Of a DNA stretch of 64,000 nucleotides, positions 1-8,039 are shown piece by piece. The notes beneath the pieces were generated by a model. The model did not search any database and had not been told where the DNA came from. It was given only the letters and a program-made list of their open reading frames with translations. The position numbers were made by a program, and so were the translations under genes. Positions within the stretch are counted from its first letter, which is position 1, and every line of letters begins with the position of its first letter. Source of the DNA: an uncultured Endomicrobiia bacterium (GTDB taxonomy: Bacteria > Elusimicrobiota > Endomicrobiia > DTEH01); NCBI GenBank assembly GCA_937936785.1, contig CALDDQ010000004.1:1-64000 (forward strand), in the 5' to 3' direction.

Positions 1-172
1 TACAGGGACAGCAAAATTGCCTCAGGGAGTAGAAATGGTTATGCCTGGGGACAATGTTACTATGGAGATAGAGTTAATAACACCGATAGCGTTAGAAAAA
101 CAGTTTAGGTTTGCAATAAGAGAAGGTGGGCATACTGTAGGTGCTGGTGTTGTAACTGAAGTTATTGAATAA
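1..172 (+). CDS. tuf: Elongation factor Tu, C-terminal fragment (5' end outside window)
   Basis: An open frame enters at base 2 and ends in TAA. It encodes the last 56 residues of EF-Tu, the GTPase that brings aminoacyl-tRNA to the ribosome. The segment is domain 3, recognisable from 'MVMPGDNV' and from the C-terminal '[19 protein letters not shown]' signature, which is nearly invariant in bacteria. The next genes are rpmG, a tRNA, secE and nusG, which is the classic bacterial tuf-secE-nusG order. Only the tail is present because the window edge cuts the gene. Identification is secure. Confidence 0.97.
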   Translation, partial: TGTAKLPQGVEMVMPGDNVTMEIELITPIALEKQFRFAIREGGHTVGAGVVTEVIE

Positions 173-208
173 GTAAAAAATTAAATTTATAAAACTAAGG
201 AAAATTTT

Positions 209-364
209 ATGGCAGAAAGAGTAATTAACATGTTGCAGTGTACAACGTGCAAAAGTAAAAATTATTATTTTGCATCTGGTAAGAAAAAAGAAAATAAGTT
301 AGAGATAAAAAAATTTTGTCCAAAATGTAAGAAGCGTACAGTTCATAAATCAGGAAAAGTATAA
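209..364 (+). CDS. rpmG: 50S ribosomal protein L33
   Basis: A 51-residue protein that is too short for the ORF track. It starts at ATG 209 behind the Shine-Dalgarno-like 'ctaaggaaaa'. It has the two CxxC pairs of zinc-ribbon L33 ('CTTC' and 'CPKC') and the typical 'KKFCPKCKKRTVHKS' end. L33 is a small basic protein of the large ribosomal subunit. The retained cysteines mark the zinc-binding form rather than the cysteine-free form. Its place between tuf and secE is the common one in many phyla. Confidence is high from motif, length and position. Confidence 0.95.
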   Translation: MAERVINMLQCTTCKSKNYYFASGKKKENKLEIKKFCPKCKKRTVHKSGKV

Positions 365-410
365 TTTAATTTAACATAGTAATCGTATTTTAACAAATTA
401 AGTATAAGGT

Positions 411-481
411 GGGAGCGTCGGTTAATGGCAAACCACCGGTCTCCAAAACCGGAACTGTAGGTTCAACTCCTGCCGCTCCCG
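411..481 (+). tRNA. trnW: tRNA-Trp (anticodon CCA)
   Basis: A 71-nt cloverleaf folds by eye. The acceptor stem is GGGAGCG/CGCTCCC, the anticodon stem is CCGGT/ACCGG with loop CTCCAAA, and the T arm is GTAGG-TTCAACT-CCTGC. The anticodon CCA is at 443-445, giving tRNA-Trp. The 3' CCA is not encoded. Its position between rpmG and secE is a widespread arrangement. Confidence 0.95.
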
Positions 482-522
482 TTTTGGCAGGAAAAAAGTG
501 AGAATAAATTTTAGGAGAAAAT

Positions 523-735
523 ATGTCCGGGACAAAAAATTTTTTAAGTCTTATAATAACTTTTGTTAAAGAATCATATGTGGAACTAAGAAAAGTTACA
601 TGGTTAAGTAGAAAAGAAGTAGTTGCTTCAACTATTGTGGTGATAATTTTAATAAGTATAGTTGCAGTATATGTTGGGATAGTAGATTTTCTATTATCAA
701 GATTGGTAGGGTTTTTGCTTGGAGGAAGAGTATGA
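523..735 (+). CDS. secE: Preprotein translocase subunit SecE
   Basis: A 70-residue single-pass SecE. It has an amphipathic N-terminal region with the hallmark 'ELRKVTWLSRKEV' followed by one transmembrane helix (about residues 34-65). SecE clamps SecY in the inner-membrane protein-export channel. 'aggag' lies just before the ATG. The stop overlaps the nusG start by four bases (ATGA), so the two genes are translationally coupled. Length and motif match the short bacterial form. Confidence 0.95.
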   Translation: MSGTKNFLSLIITFVKESYVELRKVTWLSRKEVVASTIVVIILISIVAVYVGIVDFLLSRLVGFLLGGRV

Positions 736-1334
736 TAGAAAACAACAATTCTGTTCAGAAAGAAATTGGTCCTACTACAGAACAGGTAGATGATGAGACA
801 TCAGCATGTGGGTGGTATATTGTTTATTGTCAAGTGGGTAAAGAAGTTATAATAAAAAATAGTTTGGAAGAAAAAATAAAAAATACTGTTGGTATGGAAC
901 AAAAAATTTTAGAAGTTTTGGTTCCTGAAGAAGAAGAAATACAAATTCGTAAAGGTAAAAAGTTAGTAGTAAAAAAAGCTCCATATAAAGGGTATATGTA
1001 CATTAAAATGGTAATGGAACCATCAACATATTGGTTTGTTAGAAGCACTGCTGGTATTAAAGGTTTTTTAGGTGGGCGTAATCCAGAACGTATGTCTGCC
1101 AAAGAAGTTTCTTCAATAAAATCTTTGTTAGAAAAATTGAAAGTAGCACAACCAAAGGTTGTTAAAAAATTTAATTTGGGAGATACCGTAAGAATTATTG
1201 AGGGACCGTTTAAACATTTTTCAGGTATGATAGAAGAAATTAACGATGAAAAGGCTAAAATAAAAATGGTAATAACAGTTTTTGGTCGTCCAACACCTGT
1301 CGAACTTGATTTTGGCCAGGTGGAAAAAATTTAA
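732..1334 (+). CDS. nusG: Transcription termination/antitermination factor NusG
   Basis: A 200-residue NusG. The NGN domain begins at 'GWYIVYCQVGKE' (about residue 27) and includes 'PYKGYMYIKM' and 'GFLGGRNPERMS'. A C-terminal KOW domain contains 'GDTVRIIEGPFKHFSG'. NusG binds RNA polymerase and modulates pausing, Rho-dependent termination and transcription-translation coupling. The first 25 or so residues are an acidic, low-complexity extension not found in compact NusG proteins. It overlaps secE by 4 bp and precedes rplK, as expected. Confidence 0.96.
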   Translation: MIENNNSVQKEIGPTTEQVDDETSACGWYIVYCQVGKEVIIKNSLEEKIKNTVGMEQKILEVLVPEEEEIQIRKGKKLVVKKAPYKGYMYIKMVMEPSTYWFVRSTAGIKGFLGGRNPERMSAKEVSSIKSLLEKLKVAQPKVVKKFNLGDTVRIIEGPFKHFSGMIEEINDEKAKIKMVITVFGRPTPVELDFGQVEKI

Positions 1335-1397
1335 TTATAATATTTTTATAGTAATAGTTAACTAAAATTTTAATTTTAAACGTGAGGACAAAAAATA

Positions 1398-1829
1398 ATG
1401 GCAAAAAAAGTTAAAGTACAGTTAAAATTACAAATTCCCGCTGGTGCAGCAAATCCTGCCCCTCCGGTAGGACCTGCGTTAGGTCAACATGGTGTTAACA
1501 TTATACAATTTTGTAACGATTTTAATGCAAAAACAAAAAATATGGAACAAGGGATGATAATACCTTTAGTAATGACTATTTATGAAGATAGAAGTTTTAC
1601 GTTTGTGCTAAAGACACCACCAGTTTCCGCATTGATAAAAAAAGTTGCTGGTATAGCAAAAGCTTCCGGGAAAGCTGGGAGTGAAACAATTGCTAAAATT
1701 ACAAAATCGCAAGTTACTGAAATTGCAAAAATGAAAATGGCGGACTTGAATACATCAACGTTAGATTCTGCAATAAAAATTGTTGAAGGCACAGCGCGTA
1801 GTATGGGAGTAGAAGTTGTAGAAAAATAA
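1398..1829 (+). CDS. rplK: 50S ribosomal protein L11
   Basis: A 143-residue L11, the usual length. It has the N-terminal '[23 protein letters not shown]' block and the RNA-binding C-terminal domain with '[20 protein letters not shown]'. L11 binds the GTPase-associated region of 23S rRNA and takes part in factor binding and the stringent response. The start is supported by 'gtgagga' upstream. It sits between nusG and rplA. Confidence 0.97.
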   Translation: MAKKVKVQLKLQIPAGAANPAPPVGPALGQHGVNIIQFCNDFNAKTKNMEQGMIIPLVMTIYEDRSFTFVLKTPPVSALIKKVAGIAKASGKAGSETIAKITKSQVTEIAKMKMADLNTSTLDSAIKIVEGTARSMGVEVVEK

Positions 1830-1869
1830 AATTGTGTTTTTTGTTTACATTGACTTGGAGGATAGGTAT

Positions 1870-2562
1870 ATGAGCAAAAGGATGCTTGAAGCAGAAAAAA
1901 AAGTTGAAAAGAATAGATTATATAAAGTTAAAGATGCTATTGAAATATTAAAAGAAGTTAAAAAAACTAAGTTTGATGAATCTATAGAATTACATGTCCA
2001 TTTAGGTATAGACCCGAAACAATCTACACAAATAGTTAGAAGTTCGTGTGTATTACCATATGGTACTGGAAAAACAAAAAAAGTTTGTGTATTAGCTAAA
2101 GGTGAAAAAGTCAAAGAAGCGGAATCCAGTGGAGCAGATTTTGTTGGTTCAGAAGATTTAATAGAAAAAATTTCAAAAGGGTGGTTAGATTTCGATATTT
2201 TAATTGCAACACCGGATATGATGAAAGATTTAGCAAAGTTAGGAAAAGTTTTAGGACCGAAAGGTTTGATGCCAAATCCTAAAGCTGGGACTGTAACTAA
2301 TGATTTAAAAAAAGTTGTTGAAGAAGTAAAAAAAGGTCGTATAGAATTTAGAAATGATGATTATGGTATAATTCATTGTGCAGTTGGAAAAATTTCTTTT
2401 GACACAGAAAAATTAGTTGAAAATATTAATGTTTTAATGGAAACAATAATTAAATTAAAACCTTCTCAAGCAAAGGGTGAATATCTCAAAAGTATTTTTA
2501 TAACTTCTACCATGGGTCCTAGCATAAAAATTGACCCGAGCGAATTTTTAAAAAAGAAATAA
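1870..2562 (+). CDS. rplA: 50S ribosomal protein L1
   Basis: Encodes 230 residues when started at ATG 1870, which has a good Shine-Dalgarno ('ttggagg') just upstream. The ORF track start at 1834 adds 12 residues without support. Family motifs include 'DESIELHVHLGIDPK', 'GTGKTKKVCVLAKG', 'KVLGPKGLMPNPKAGTV' and 'STMGPSIKID'. L1 forms the mobile L1 stalk and in many bacteria represses its own operon by binding the mRNA. The usual next gene, rplJ, is missing from this position. Confidence 0.96.
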   Translation: MSKRMLEAEKKVEKNRLYKVKDAIEILKEVKKTKFDESIELHVHLGIDPKQSTQIVRSSCVLPYGTGKTKKVCVLAKGEKVKEAESSGADFVGSEDLIEKISKGWLDFDILIATPDMMKDLAKLGKVLGPKGLMPNPKAGTVTNDLKKVVEEVKKGRIEFRNDDYGIIHCAVGKISFDTEKLVENINVLMETIIKLKPSQAKGEYLKSIFITSTMGPSIKIDPSEFLKKK

Positions 2563-2621
2563 TTTGTTCATCATTAGAATCCAGTATTTTTTTAACAAAT
2601 AGTGTTTTGAGGTAAATCAGT

Positions 2622-3200
2622 ATGAAAAAAGAACTTGAAAAATTATTACAACGTAGAACTTTTATTATAAAACCAGAAATACAGATAAAATATTTAATTA
2701 TAACAATAATTTTGATAGCATTGACAGGCATAGCAGTATTTTTTTATGTAAATCTTACGATAGCATCTTCTACAAAATTAGAAAATCTTACTTTGTCAGA
2801 TATTGCTATGATAAAAGATTTAATTTTTAAATCGATGGTATCAGTATTGAGTATAATAACTTTGATAGTTATTATTGAAGGAATTTTGTTTTTACACAAA
2901 CTCACCGGTCCACTTTTTGTAATAGAAAAGATGATGAAAATGATTTCAGAAGGAGACTTAACTTTACAGTTAAAGTTAAGAAAAGGAGATGAATTACATT
3001 CATTAGCAGAAGAGTTTCAAAATATGGTAAATAGTTTAAATAAAAACATACGAGAAGAAAAGATTGTTGTGGAAAACATTAAAAATCAGTTAAACGAAAT
3101 TATAGACGTATCAAAAAAAGGTCTTGATAAAGAATTTCAAGAAAAAATAGATTCTATACAACTTCAACTTTCTAAACTTTATTCTAAATATAAAATATGA
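2622..3200 (+). CDS. Membrane protein with two TM helices and a HAMP domain
   Basis: A 192-residue protein. A basic N-terminus leads to a first transmembrane helix (about residues 24-47), a short extracytoplasmic segment, a second helix (about 68-92) and a HAMP domain containing 'LTGPLFVIEKMMKMISEGDL'. It ends in a predicted coiled coil. It has no kinase, methyl-accepting or cyclase output domain, so it is a truncated or stand-alone HAMP transducer. It may pass a signal to a separate partner. The stop overlaps nadX by 4 bp (ATGA). Its placement directly after rplA is unusual. Exact function is unknown. Confidence 0.75.
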   Translation: MKKELEKLLQRRTFIIKPEIQIKYLIITIILIALTGIAVFFYVNLTIASSTKLENLTLSDIAMIKDLIFKSMVSVLSIITLIVIIEGILFLHKLTGPLFVIEKMMKMISEGDLTLQLKLRKGDELHSLAEEFQNMVNSLNKNIREEKIVVENIKNQLNEIIDVSKKGLDKEFQEKIDSIQLQLSKLYSKYKI

Positions 3201-3988
3201 AAAATGTAGGTATAGTAGGTTGTGGTAATGTTGCGTCAGAAATTTTAAAATCTAATCTTTATGGTATAGAAAAAATTTTTTTATACGATATTGATGTAGA
3301 AAAGATGCATTTAATTCCAGAAATTTTCACTAAATATAAATTTATTTTTTGTAACTCAATTGATGAATTGATAGAAAAATCTGACATAATTATAGAATCT
3401 GCAAGCATCATTGCAGCAGAGAAAATATTGTCCAGGATAAAATCATTCCCCAAAAAAGAATTTTTAATTCTTTCCGTTGGTGGATTGGTAAAAAAATTTA
3501 ATATGTATCAATACTTGATAAACAAAAATTATAAAATTCACGTACCATCTGGAGCGATAGCTGGGACAGATGCGTTAGAAGCAGTTAAAAATGTTGAAAT
3601 CAAAAGAATAAAGTTAAAAACTACAAAACCAACAAATTCATTATTATCTGCGACATATTTTAAAACAAACAAAAAATTGTATAATAAGATGTTAAAAGAA
3701 AAAACATTAAATATTTTTACGGGGAATGTCTTTGATGCAATAAAATTTTTTCCACAAAACATTAACGTAGCAGCAACTTTGGCAGTAATTTCCGGTAAAC
3801 CAAAAAAAGTGGAAGTAGAAATTTATGCAAAAAAAAATTTAAACAAGAATATTCATGAGATAGAAATCATATCTTCAGCAGGAAAAGTTTATACTAGAAC
3901 AGAAAACATTCCTTCATTAAACAATCCAAAGACAAGTTATCTTGCTGCGTTATCTTTGATATCAAGCTTAAAAAAAATTCTTCTATAA
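3197..3988 (+). CDS. nadX: L-aspartate dehydrogenase (NAD biosynthesis)
   Basis: A 263-residue NadX-type protein. The N-terminal Rossmann motif is 'VGIVGCGNVASEI'. The central 'HVPSGAIAGTDALEA' and the C-terminal 'NIPSLNNPKTSYLAALS' are family signatures. NadX oxidises L-aspartate to iminoaspartate using NAD(P)+, replacing the oxygen-dependent L-aspartate oxidase NadB. NadA (50285-51211 in this window) then makes quinolinate. The NAD(P)-dependent version suits an anaerobe. It is coupled to the upstream HAMP gene by a 4-bp overlap, though no functional link is obvious. Confidence 0.85.
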   Translation: MKNVGIVGCGNVASEILKSNLYGIEKIFLYDIDVEKMHLIPEIFTKYKFIFCNSIDELIEKSDIIIESASIIAAEKILSRIKSFPKKEFLILSVGGLVKKFNMYQYLINKNYKIHVPSGAIAGTDALEAVKNVEIKRIKLKTTKPTNSLLSATYFKTNKKLYNKMLKEKTLNIFTGNVFDAIKFFPQNINVAATLAVISGKPKKVEVEIYAKKNLNKNIHEIEIISSAGKVYTRTENIPSLNNPKTSYLAALSLISSLKKILL

Positions 3989-4016
3989 GAAATAATATAG
4001 TAATAGATTTAAAAAT

Positions 4017-4724
4017 TTATTTTTCTTCCAGATATGGTTTAAAAAAACGTTCAAGTTCTTCCCAAATATATTTATCAATAGAAAAAAGTACAGACTCTGC
4101 AAAACAGTTTAAAATAATTATCGCGTTAGTATTAGCATCATGTTGTACAATGGATGCTAAACGTTTACAAAAATATTCATTAACTTTTTTTATATCAGCA
4201 TAAATTTTTACAAGATTGTTCATATTCCAGTCAGGTTGTTTATTTTTAATATATAACAAATATTGTGCTAACAAATACATTGACATCATACGAAACTTAG
4301 TTTCTTCCAAAGTAGCAAAAGGTAGATGAAATCTAACCATAGGTTTTATTTTTTCCATTATAGGACAACCACTTGTTGTCATATAGATACCAATTAATGA
4401 ACTTAGCCCCTTCTGAAGAGAAGTTTTTTTGTGATAATTTCTTGTTTTTGTTTCCACATAAATATCTAATTCTTCATAAGAGAGAGAATTTTTAAAAAAA
4501 TCTATCGGTTCAACTAAATTTTTTGCAATTGGACAATATTGTACTACTTTTTCGTTTAAATAACAGTGAGGACATTTTTGGTTATTTAACAAAGTCCATT
4601 GTGGATAAGTATCTTTTTCTTCCTGGATTAAATATAATGTTTCTTCATCAATTGTAAGTTTAAAAATTTTTTCTAAACCTTTATTGAAACGAAATTTATA
4701 TATAAAATCTATTGTTTTTATCAT
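4017..4724 (-). CDS. Conserved cysteine-containing protein, possibly DUF6901-like
   Basis: A 235-residue soluble protein. From memory it resembles the uncharacterised DUF6901 group, and I hold that loosely. Visible features are an N-terminal beta-rich part, a 'CPHCYLNEKVVQYCPIAKNL' segment with a CxxC and a further Cys that could bind metal, 'TSGCPIMEKIKPMVRFHLPF' near the middle, and a helical C-terminal half. There is no signal peptide or transmembrane segment. It lies alone between convergent nadX and tRNA-Gln. The cysteine pattern suggests metal binding but I assign no function. Confidence 0.6.
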   Translation of the reverse strand: MIKTIDFIYKFRFNKGLEKIFKLTIDEETLYLIQEEKDTYPQWTLLNNQKCPHCYLNEKVVQYCPIAKNLVEPIDFFKNSLSYEELDIYVETKTRNYHKKTSLQKGLSSLIGIYMTTSGCPIMEKIKPMVRFHLPFATLEETKFRMMSMYLLAQYLLYIKNKQPDWNMNNLVKIYADIKKVNEYFCKRLASIVQHDANTNAIIILNCFAESVLFSIDKYIWEELERFFKPYLEEK

Positions 4725-4747
4725 TTTTTATAGATGACAAAAAAAAC

Positions 4748-4818
4748 CTGCCGGGCCTGGACTCGAACCAGGAACAGATGGTCCAGAGCCATCGGTGTTA
4801 CCATTACACTACCCGGCA
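4748..4818 (-). tRNA. trnQ: tRNA-Gln (anticodon CTG)
   Basis: On the minus strand the acceptor TGCCGGG pairs with CCCGGCA. The anticodon stem GATGG/CCATC holds loop CTCTGGA, giving anticodon CTG (reads CAG). The T loop is TTCGAGT. The gene is 71 nt long and CCA is not encoded. It sits immediately upstream of the DUF1844 gene's 3' end. A gatA gene in the window means this tRNA may be charged by the Glu-tRNA transamidation route. Confidence 0.94.
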
Positions 4819-4826
4819 ATATAAAA

Positions 4827-5087
4827 TCATTTTTTATTTTTTACTTCCTCGGCATAGTTTAATTCTAAATCTGATATTGTAGAAATTATTAATCTGTCTT
4901 CTTCATCAGAAAGATTATTTTGAGTTTTTTCTTTCAACATTCGTAACATTTCAATACCAAGTTTTGCTTCTTCAAGGTTCATTTCTGTTTTATTTGTTAT
5001 TGGATTAGGAATTTTTCCTAAATGTATCCAACAGTTTGATGCCAGGTAAGAAACTAATATTACAAAATTTTCATTTGTTTGTGGCAT
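4827..5087 (-). CDS. DUF1844 family small protein
   Basis: An 86-residue protein matching the DUF1844 pattern: 'FVILVSYLASNCWIHLGKIP' near the N-terminus, then 'AKLGIEMLRMLKEKTQNNLS' and a final helix. The family is widespread in diverse bacteria and has no established function; it is mostly helical and cytoplasmic. The gene starts three bases after the gltX stop on the same strand and is probably cotranscribed with gltX. Family assignment is from recognition of the conserved 'HLGKIP' region. Confidence 0.8.
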   Translation of the reverse strand: MPQTNENFVILVSYLASNCWIHLGKIPNPITNKTEMNLEEAKLGIEMLRMLKEKTQNNLSDEEDRLIISTISDLELNYAEEVKNKK

Positions 5088-5090
5088 AAA

Positions 5091-6584
5091 TTACTCCTTT
5101 AAAAATTTTTTTAATGAGATTTTAATTCTATTTAACACTTTATCTTTACCTAAAAGCACCAACAAATCAAACAATCCTGGTCCTTGAGTTCTGCCCGAGA
5201 CAGCAACTCTTAATGGATGAAAAACTTCAGAAGTTTTTAAATCATTTTTTTCACAAAAGTTTCTTATTATATTTTCCAAATTTAGTTTATCAAAATTTTG
5301 TTCGTTTTTTAATATTTCAAATAATTGAACTAAAATTTGTTTTTGTTTTTCTGTAGAAAGAAATTTTTTTATTGCTTGTTCATTATATTTTATATTATCA
5401 TCTGGATAGAAAAAATATTCTATAAGTTCAGGAATTTCTTTAAGCAGCTTAATTTTTTCTTGTTCTATGGCTATGAGTTGTTTTATGTAATCTTTATTTT
5501 GTAAACTAATTTTTGCACATTCTAAAAATGGTTTTGCATAAAAAAACAATTTTTCTAATTCGGATTTTCTTATATATTCTCCGTTCATCCATAAAAGTTT
5601 TTGTTTATCAAACACAGCAGGCGATTGTGAACAACGATTTAAAGTAAATTTTTCAATCAGTTCTTCTTTAGTAAAAAATTGTTGACTATTTTCAGTAGAC
5701 CAACCTAGTAGTGAAACATAATTTAATATTGCCTCAGGCAAGTATCCTTCTCGTTTATAATCTTCAACAGCAACATCACCACTACGTTTGCTGAGTTTAC
5801 TTTTGTCTGGATTTAGTAGTAGTGGTAGATGTGCAAACGTAGGTATTTCCCAGCCAAAATATTGATATAACAAAACATGTTTTGGTGTAGAAGACAGCCA
5901 TTCTTCACCGCGAATAACATGTGTTATTTCCATAAGATGGTCATCAACAACATTTGCAAGATGATATGTTGGAAACTTGTCAGTTTTTAACAAAATTTGG
6001 TCATCAATAAGTGTCCCCTGAAACACAACTTTTCCACGGACAATATCTTCAAACTTTATATCTTCATCTGGGATTTTCATCCTTACTGTGAAAGGTTTTT
6101 CTTTTGCTAAGATGTCTGATTCTTTTTTAGAAATATTTCTACAAAATCGGTCATATTTAGGAGGTTGTTTGTTTAACATTTGTTGTTTGCGGACAAAGTC
6201 TAACCGTTCTGCAGAACAAAAACATCTATATGCATAACCTTTCTCTAAAAGTTCATCAGTATATTTTTGATAAATTTCTAACCTTTGTGATTGTATATAA
6301 GGTGCAAAAGAACCTTTTTGAAAAATTTTTCCTGAATTATCCATAAAAGGTCCTTCATCATATTCTATCCCAACCCAGTTTAATATTGAGATTAAATTTT
6401 CAACCGCACCTTCAACATATCTTGTTCTGTCAGTATCTTCTATACGCAAGATAAAAGATCCATTATTATGTCGGGCAAATAAGTAGTTAAACAAAGCAGT
6501 TCTTAACCCCCCAATATGTAAATATCCTGTTGGCGATGGTGCAAATCTTACACGTATTGTGGTTTTTGAATTAATTGTGTTCAT
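5091..6584 (-). CDS. gltX: Glutamyl-tRNA synthetase
   Basis: A 497-residue class I synthetase of normal length. It has the HIGH-type motif in 'PSPTGYLHIGGLRTALFN', a cysteine-bearing insertion ('CFCSAERL'), 'IRGEEWLSSTPKHV' and the KMSKS-type 'KLSKRSGDVAVEDY'. It joins glutamate to tRNA-Glu. If it is non-discriminating it also charges tRNA-Gln for GatCAB amidation, consistent with gatA nearby; that part is inference. It follows hisG on the minus strand with a short gap and is followed by the DUF1844 gene. Confidence 0.97.
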   Translation of the reverse strand: MNTINSKTTIRVRFAPSPTGYLHIGGLRTALFNYLFARHNNGSFILRIEDTDRTRYVEGAVENLISILNWVGIEYDEGPFMDNSGKIFQKGSFAPYIQSQRLEIYQKYTDELLEKGYAYRCFCSAERLDFVRKQQMLNKQPPKYDRFCRNISKKESDILAKEKPFTVRMKIPDEDIKFEDIVRGKVVFQGTLIDDQILLKTDKFPTYHLANVVDDHLMEITHVIRGEEWLSSTPKHVLLYQYFGWEIPTFAHLPLLLNPDKSKLSKRSGDVAVEDYKREGYLPEAILNYVSLLGWSTENSQQFFTKEELIEKFTLNRCSQSPAVFDKQKLLWMNGEYIRKSELEKLFFYAKPFLECAKISLQNKDYIKQLIAIEQEKIKLLKEIPELIEYFFYPDDNIKYNEQAIKKFLSTEKQKQILVQLFEILKNEQNFDKLNLENIIRNFCEKNDLKTSEVFHPLRVAVSGRTQGPGLFDLLVLLGKDKVLNRIKISLKKFLKE

Positions 6585-6607
6585 TAAAGTTTACTCAGGT
6601 TATTTAA

Positions 6608-7540
6608 TTAATATACTACCTTGTTTAAAGGGTATTCTATGATACCTTCAGCACCAAACTTTTTTAATTTTGGAATAATTTGTTTAACCTTTTTTTCTTC
6701 TAAAATAACTTCTAATGCAACCCATTTTTTATCTGACAAAGTTGATATAGTAGGTTTTTTTAATGCAGGTAATAGTTGTTCAATTTTTGTTAAGTTATTT
6801 TTTAATATGTTCATTTTAAGCCCTACCATACCCTCTGCATTTAATGCTCCTTGTAGAAGTAAAGATATGTTTTCAATTTTTTCTTTTTTCCAAACATCTT
6901 GATAAGATTTTGTATTAGCGATAAATCTGGTAGTAGAGACTAGAATTTCATCAATAATTTTTAACTTATTTGCTCGTAGAGATCTGCCTGTTTCAGTTAG
7001 TTCAACAATTGCATCAACTAAATCAGGAACTTTAACTTCTGTTGCTCCCCAGGAAAATTCTACCTCAACATTAATCTTTTTTGACTTAAAAAATTTTTTT
7101 ACATAATTTACGAGTTCTGTTGCGATACGTTTTCCTTTCAGTTGTGATATAGAGTTAATTTTAGAGTTTTCATGGACTGCAACTACCCATTTTACAGGAC
7201 GAAAACCTGATTTTGAATAAAGAAGTTCACAAACCTGTTTAACTTTTGCGTTGTTTTCTAATATCCAGTCATAACCGGTAATTCCGCAATCAAAAGTTCC
7301 ATTTTCAACATATTTTGGCATTTCTTGTGCACGAACAAGTGTTATTTCCAATTCTTCATCATCACAATAGGGTTTATATTGTCTGTTTTCGGTATAAATC
7401 CGAAAACCAGCTTTTTTGAACAGTTCAAAAGTATTTTCTTGTAAACTACCTTTTGGTAGACCTAATTTAAGTTTTTTTAAAACTCGTTTTTCAGAAATTT
7501 GTTTTTCTAAAACTTGTTTTTTTACATTTTGTTTTTTCAT
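6608..7540 (-). CDS. hisG: ATP phosphoribosyltransferase, long form (HisG)
   Basis: A 310-residue HisG catalysing the first step of histidine synthesis (ATP + PRPP). The N-terminal 'LKLGLPKGSLQENTFELFKKAG', the 'FDCGITGYDWILE' region, and the PRPP-binding 'VPDLVDAIVELTETGRSLRAN' are clear. The C-terminal 70 residues form the ACT-like histidine-feedback domain of the long (HisZ-independent) type. About 22 extra residues at the N-terminus are encoded by a tandem 15-bp repeat and look like an acquired basic extension. No other his genes are nearby. Confidence 0.93.
   Translation of the reverse strand: MKKQNVKKQVLEKQISEKRVLKKLKLGLPKGSLQENTFELFKKAGFRIYTENRQYKPYCDDEELEITLVRAQEMPKYVENGTFDCGITGYDWILENNAKVKQVCELLYSKSGFRPVKWVVAVHENSKINSISQLKGKRIATELVNYVKKFFKSKKINVEVEFSWGATEVKVPDLVDAIVELTETGRSLRANKLKIIDEILVSTTRFIANTKSYQDVWKKEKIENISLLLQGALNAEGMVGLKMNILKNNLTKIEQLLPALKKPTISTLSDKKWVALEVILEEKKVKQIIPKLKKFGAEGIIEYPLNKVVY
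7478..7537 (-). repeat. Four imperfect 15-bp tandem repeats at the 5' end of hisG
   Basis: Right after the hisG start codon there are four consecutive 15-nt units of the form AAAAAACAAGTTTTA with small changes. They encode KKQNV-KKQVL-EKQIS-EKRVL. Because the unit is a multiple of three, copy-number change would lengthen or shorten the basic N-terminal tail without a frameshift. The catalytic domain begins just after the repeats. Confidence 0.8.
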
Positions 7541-7550
7541 TATTTTTTCT

Positions 7551-8003
7551 CTAATTATATTTAAAATTTAATTTAACAATATCTCCAACACAAATTTTTC
7601 CTCCGGATAAAACTTTTGCAAAAATTCCAAATTTTGGCATAATACAACTTCCGGCAATTTTTTTAATTTCACATTTAGAATGACATCTTTTACCAATAGC
7701 AATAATTTTTAGTTTTATTTTATTGTTAATAGTAAGAATGTTTCCTATGGTAACTTTTTTTAACGAAATATTTTTTAACGAAATATTTTCAGCAAAAATA
7801 CCATATTTAAGAACAATTTTAGTTTTAAGTTTTTTTTGCCATTTTTCAACATCATCCCAAGATAACAAACTCAAAGGACGTTTTGTTTTATAATGAACAT
7901 CACCAACAATTCCGCAGTTTTTTTTTAAAATAGCAGTTTTTATTGGTACTTTTTTTGTACCAGTATTTTTACTTATATTTATAGAAACAATTTTTCCTAT
8001 CAC
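7551..8003 (-). CDS. MOSC domain protein (molybdenum cofactor sulfurase-like)
   Basis: A 150-residue stand-alone MOSC domain. Supporting motifs are 'GIVGDVHY' near the N-terminus, 'LKYGIFAENI', the conserved cysteine region 'GKRCHSKCEI', and 'IMPKFGIFAKVLSGGKICVGD' at the C-terminus. MOSC domains carry or transfer sulfur/pterin ligands in molybdenum-cofactor and related biochemistry. A tandem 15-nt duplication encodes 'NISLKNISLK' in the middle. It is 10 bp upstream of hisG and probably shares a transcript with it. A moeA gene lies elsewhere in the window. The substrate is unknown. Confidence 0.85.
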   Translation of the reverse strand: MIGKIVSINISKNTGTKKVPIKTAILKKNCGIVGDVHYKTKRPLSLLSWDDVEKWQKKLKTKIVLKYGIFAENISLKNISLKKVTIGNILTINNKIKLKIIAIGKRCHSKCEIKKIAGSCIMPKFGIFAKVLSGGKICVGDIVKLNFKYN

Positions 8004-8010
8004 AATTCGT

Positions 8011-8039
8011 TATATACTAAAAAAAAAAAAATAATGCAA
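8011..8039 (-). promoter_or_regulatory. Candidate sigma-70 promoter with a T13 spacer, for the MOSC-hisG-gltX group
   Basis: Read on the minus strand, a -35 TTGCAT and a -10 TATATA are separated by exactly 17 nt, of which 13 are an unbroken T run (A run 8019-8031 on the plus strand). The predicted start site is only about 6-8 nt before the MOSC ATG, so the message would be nearly leaderless. It is a prediction from sequence only. Confidence 0.45.
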
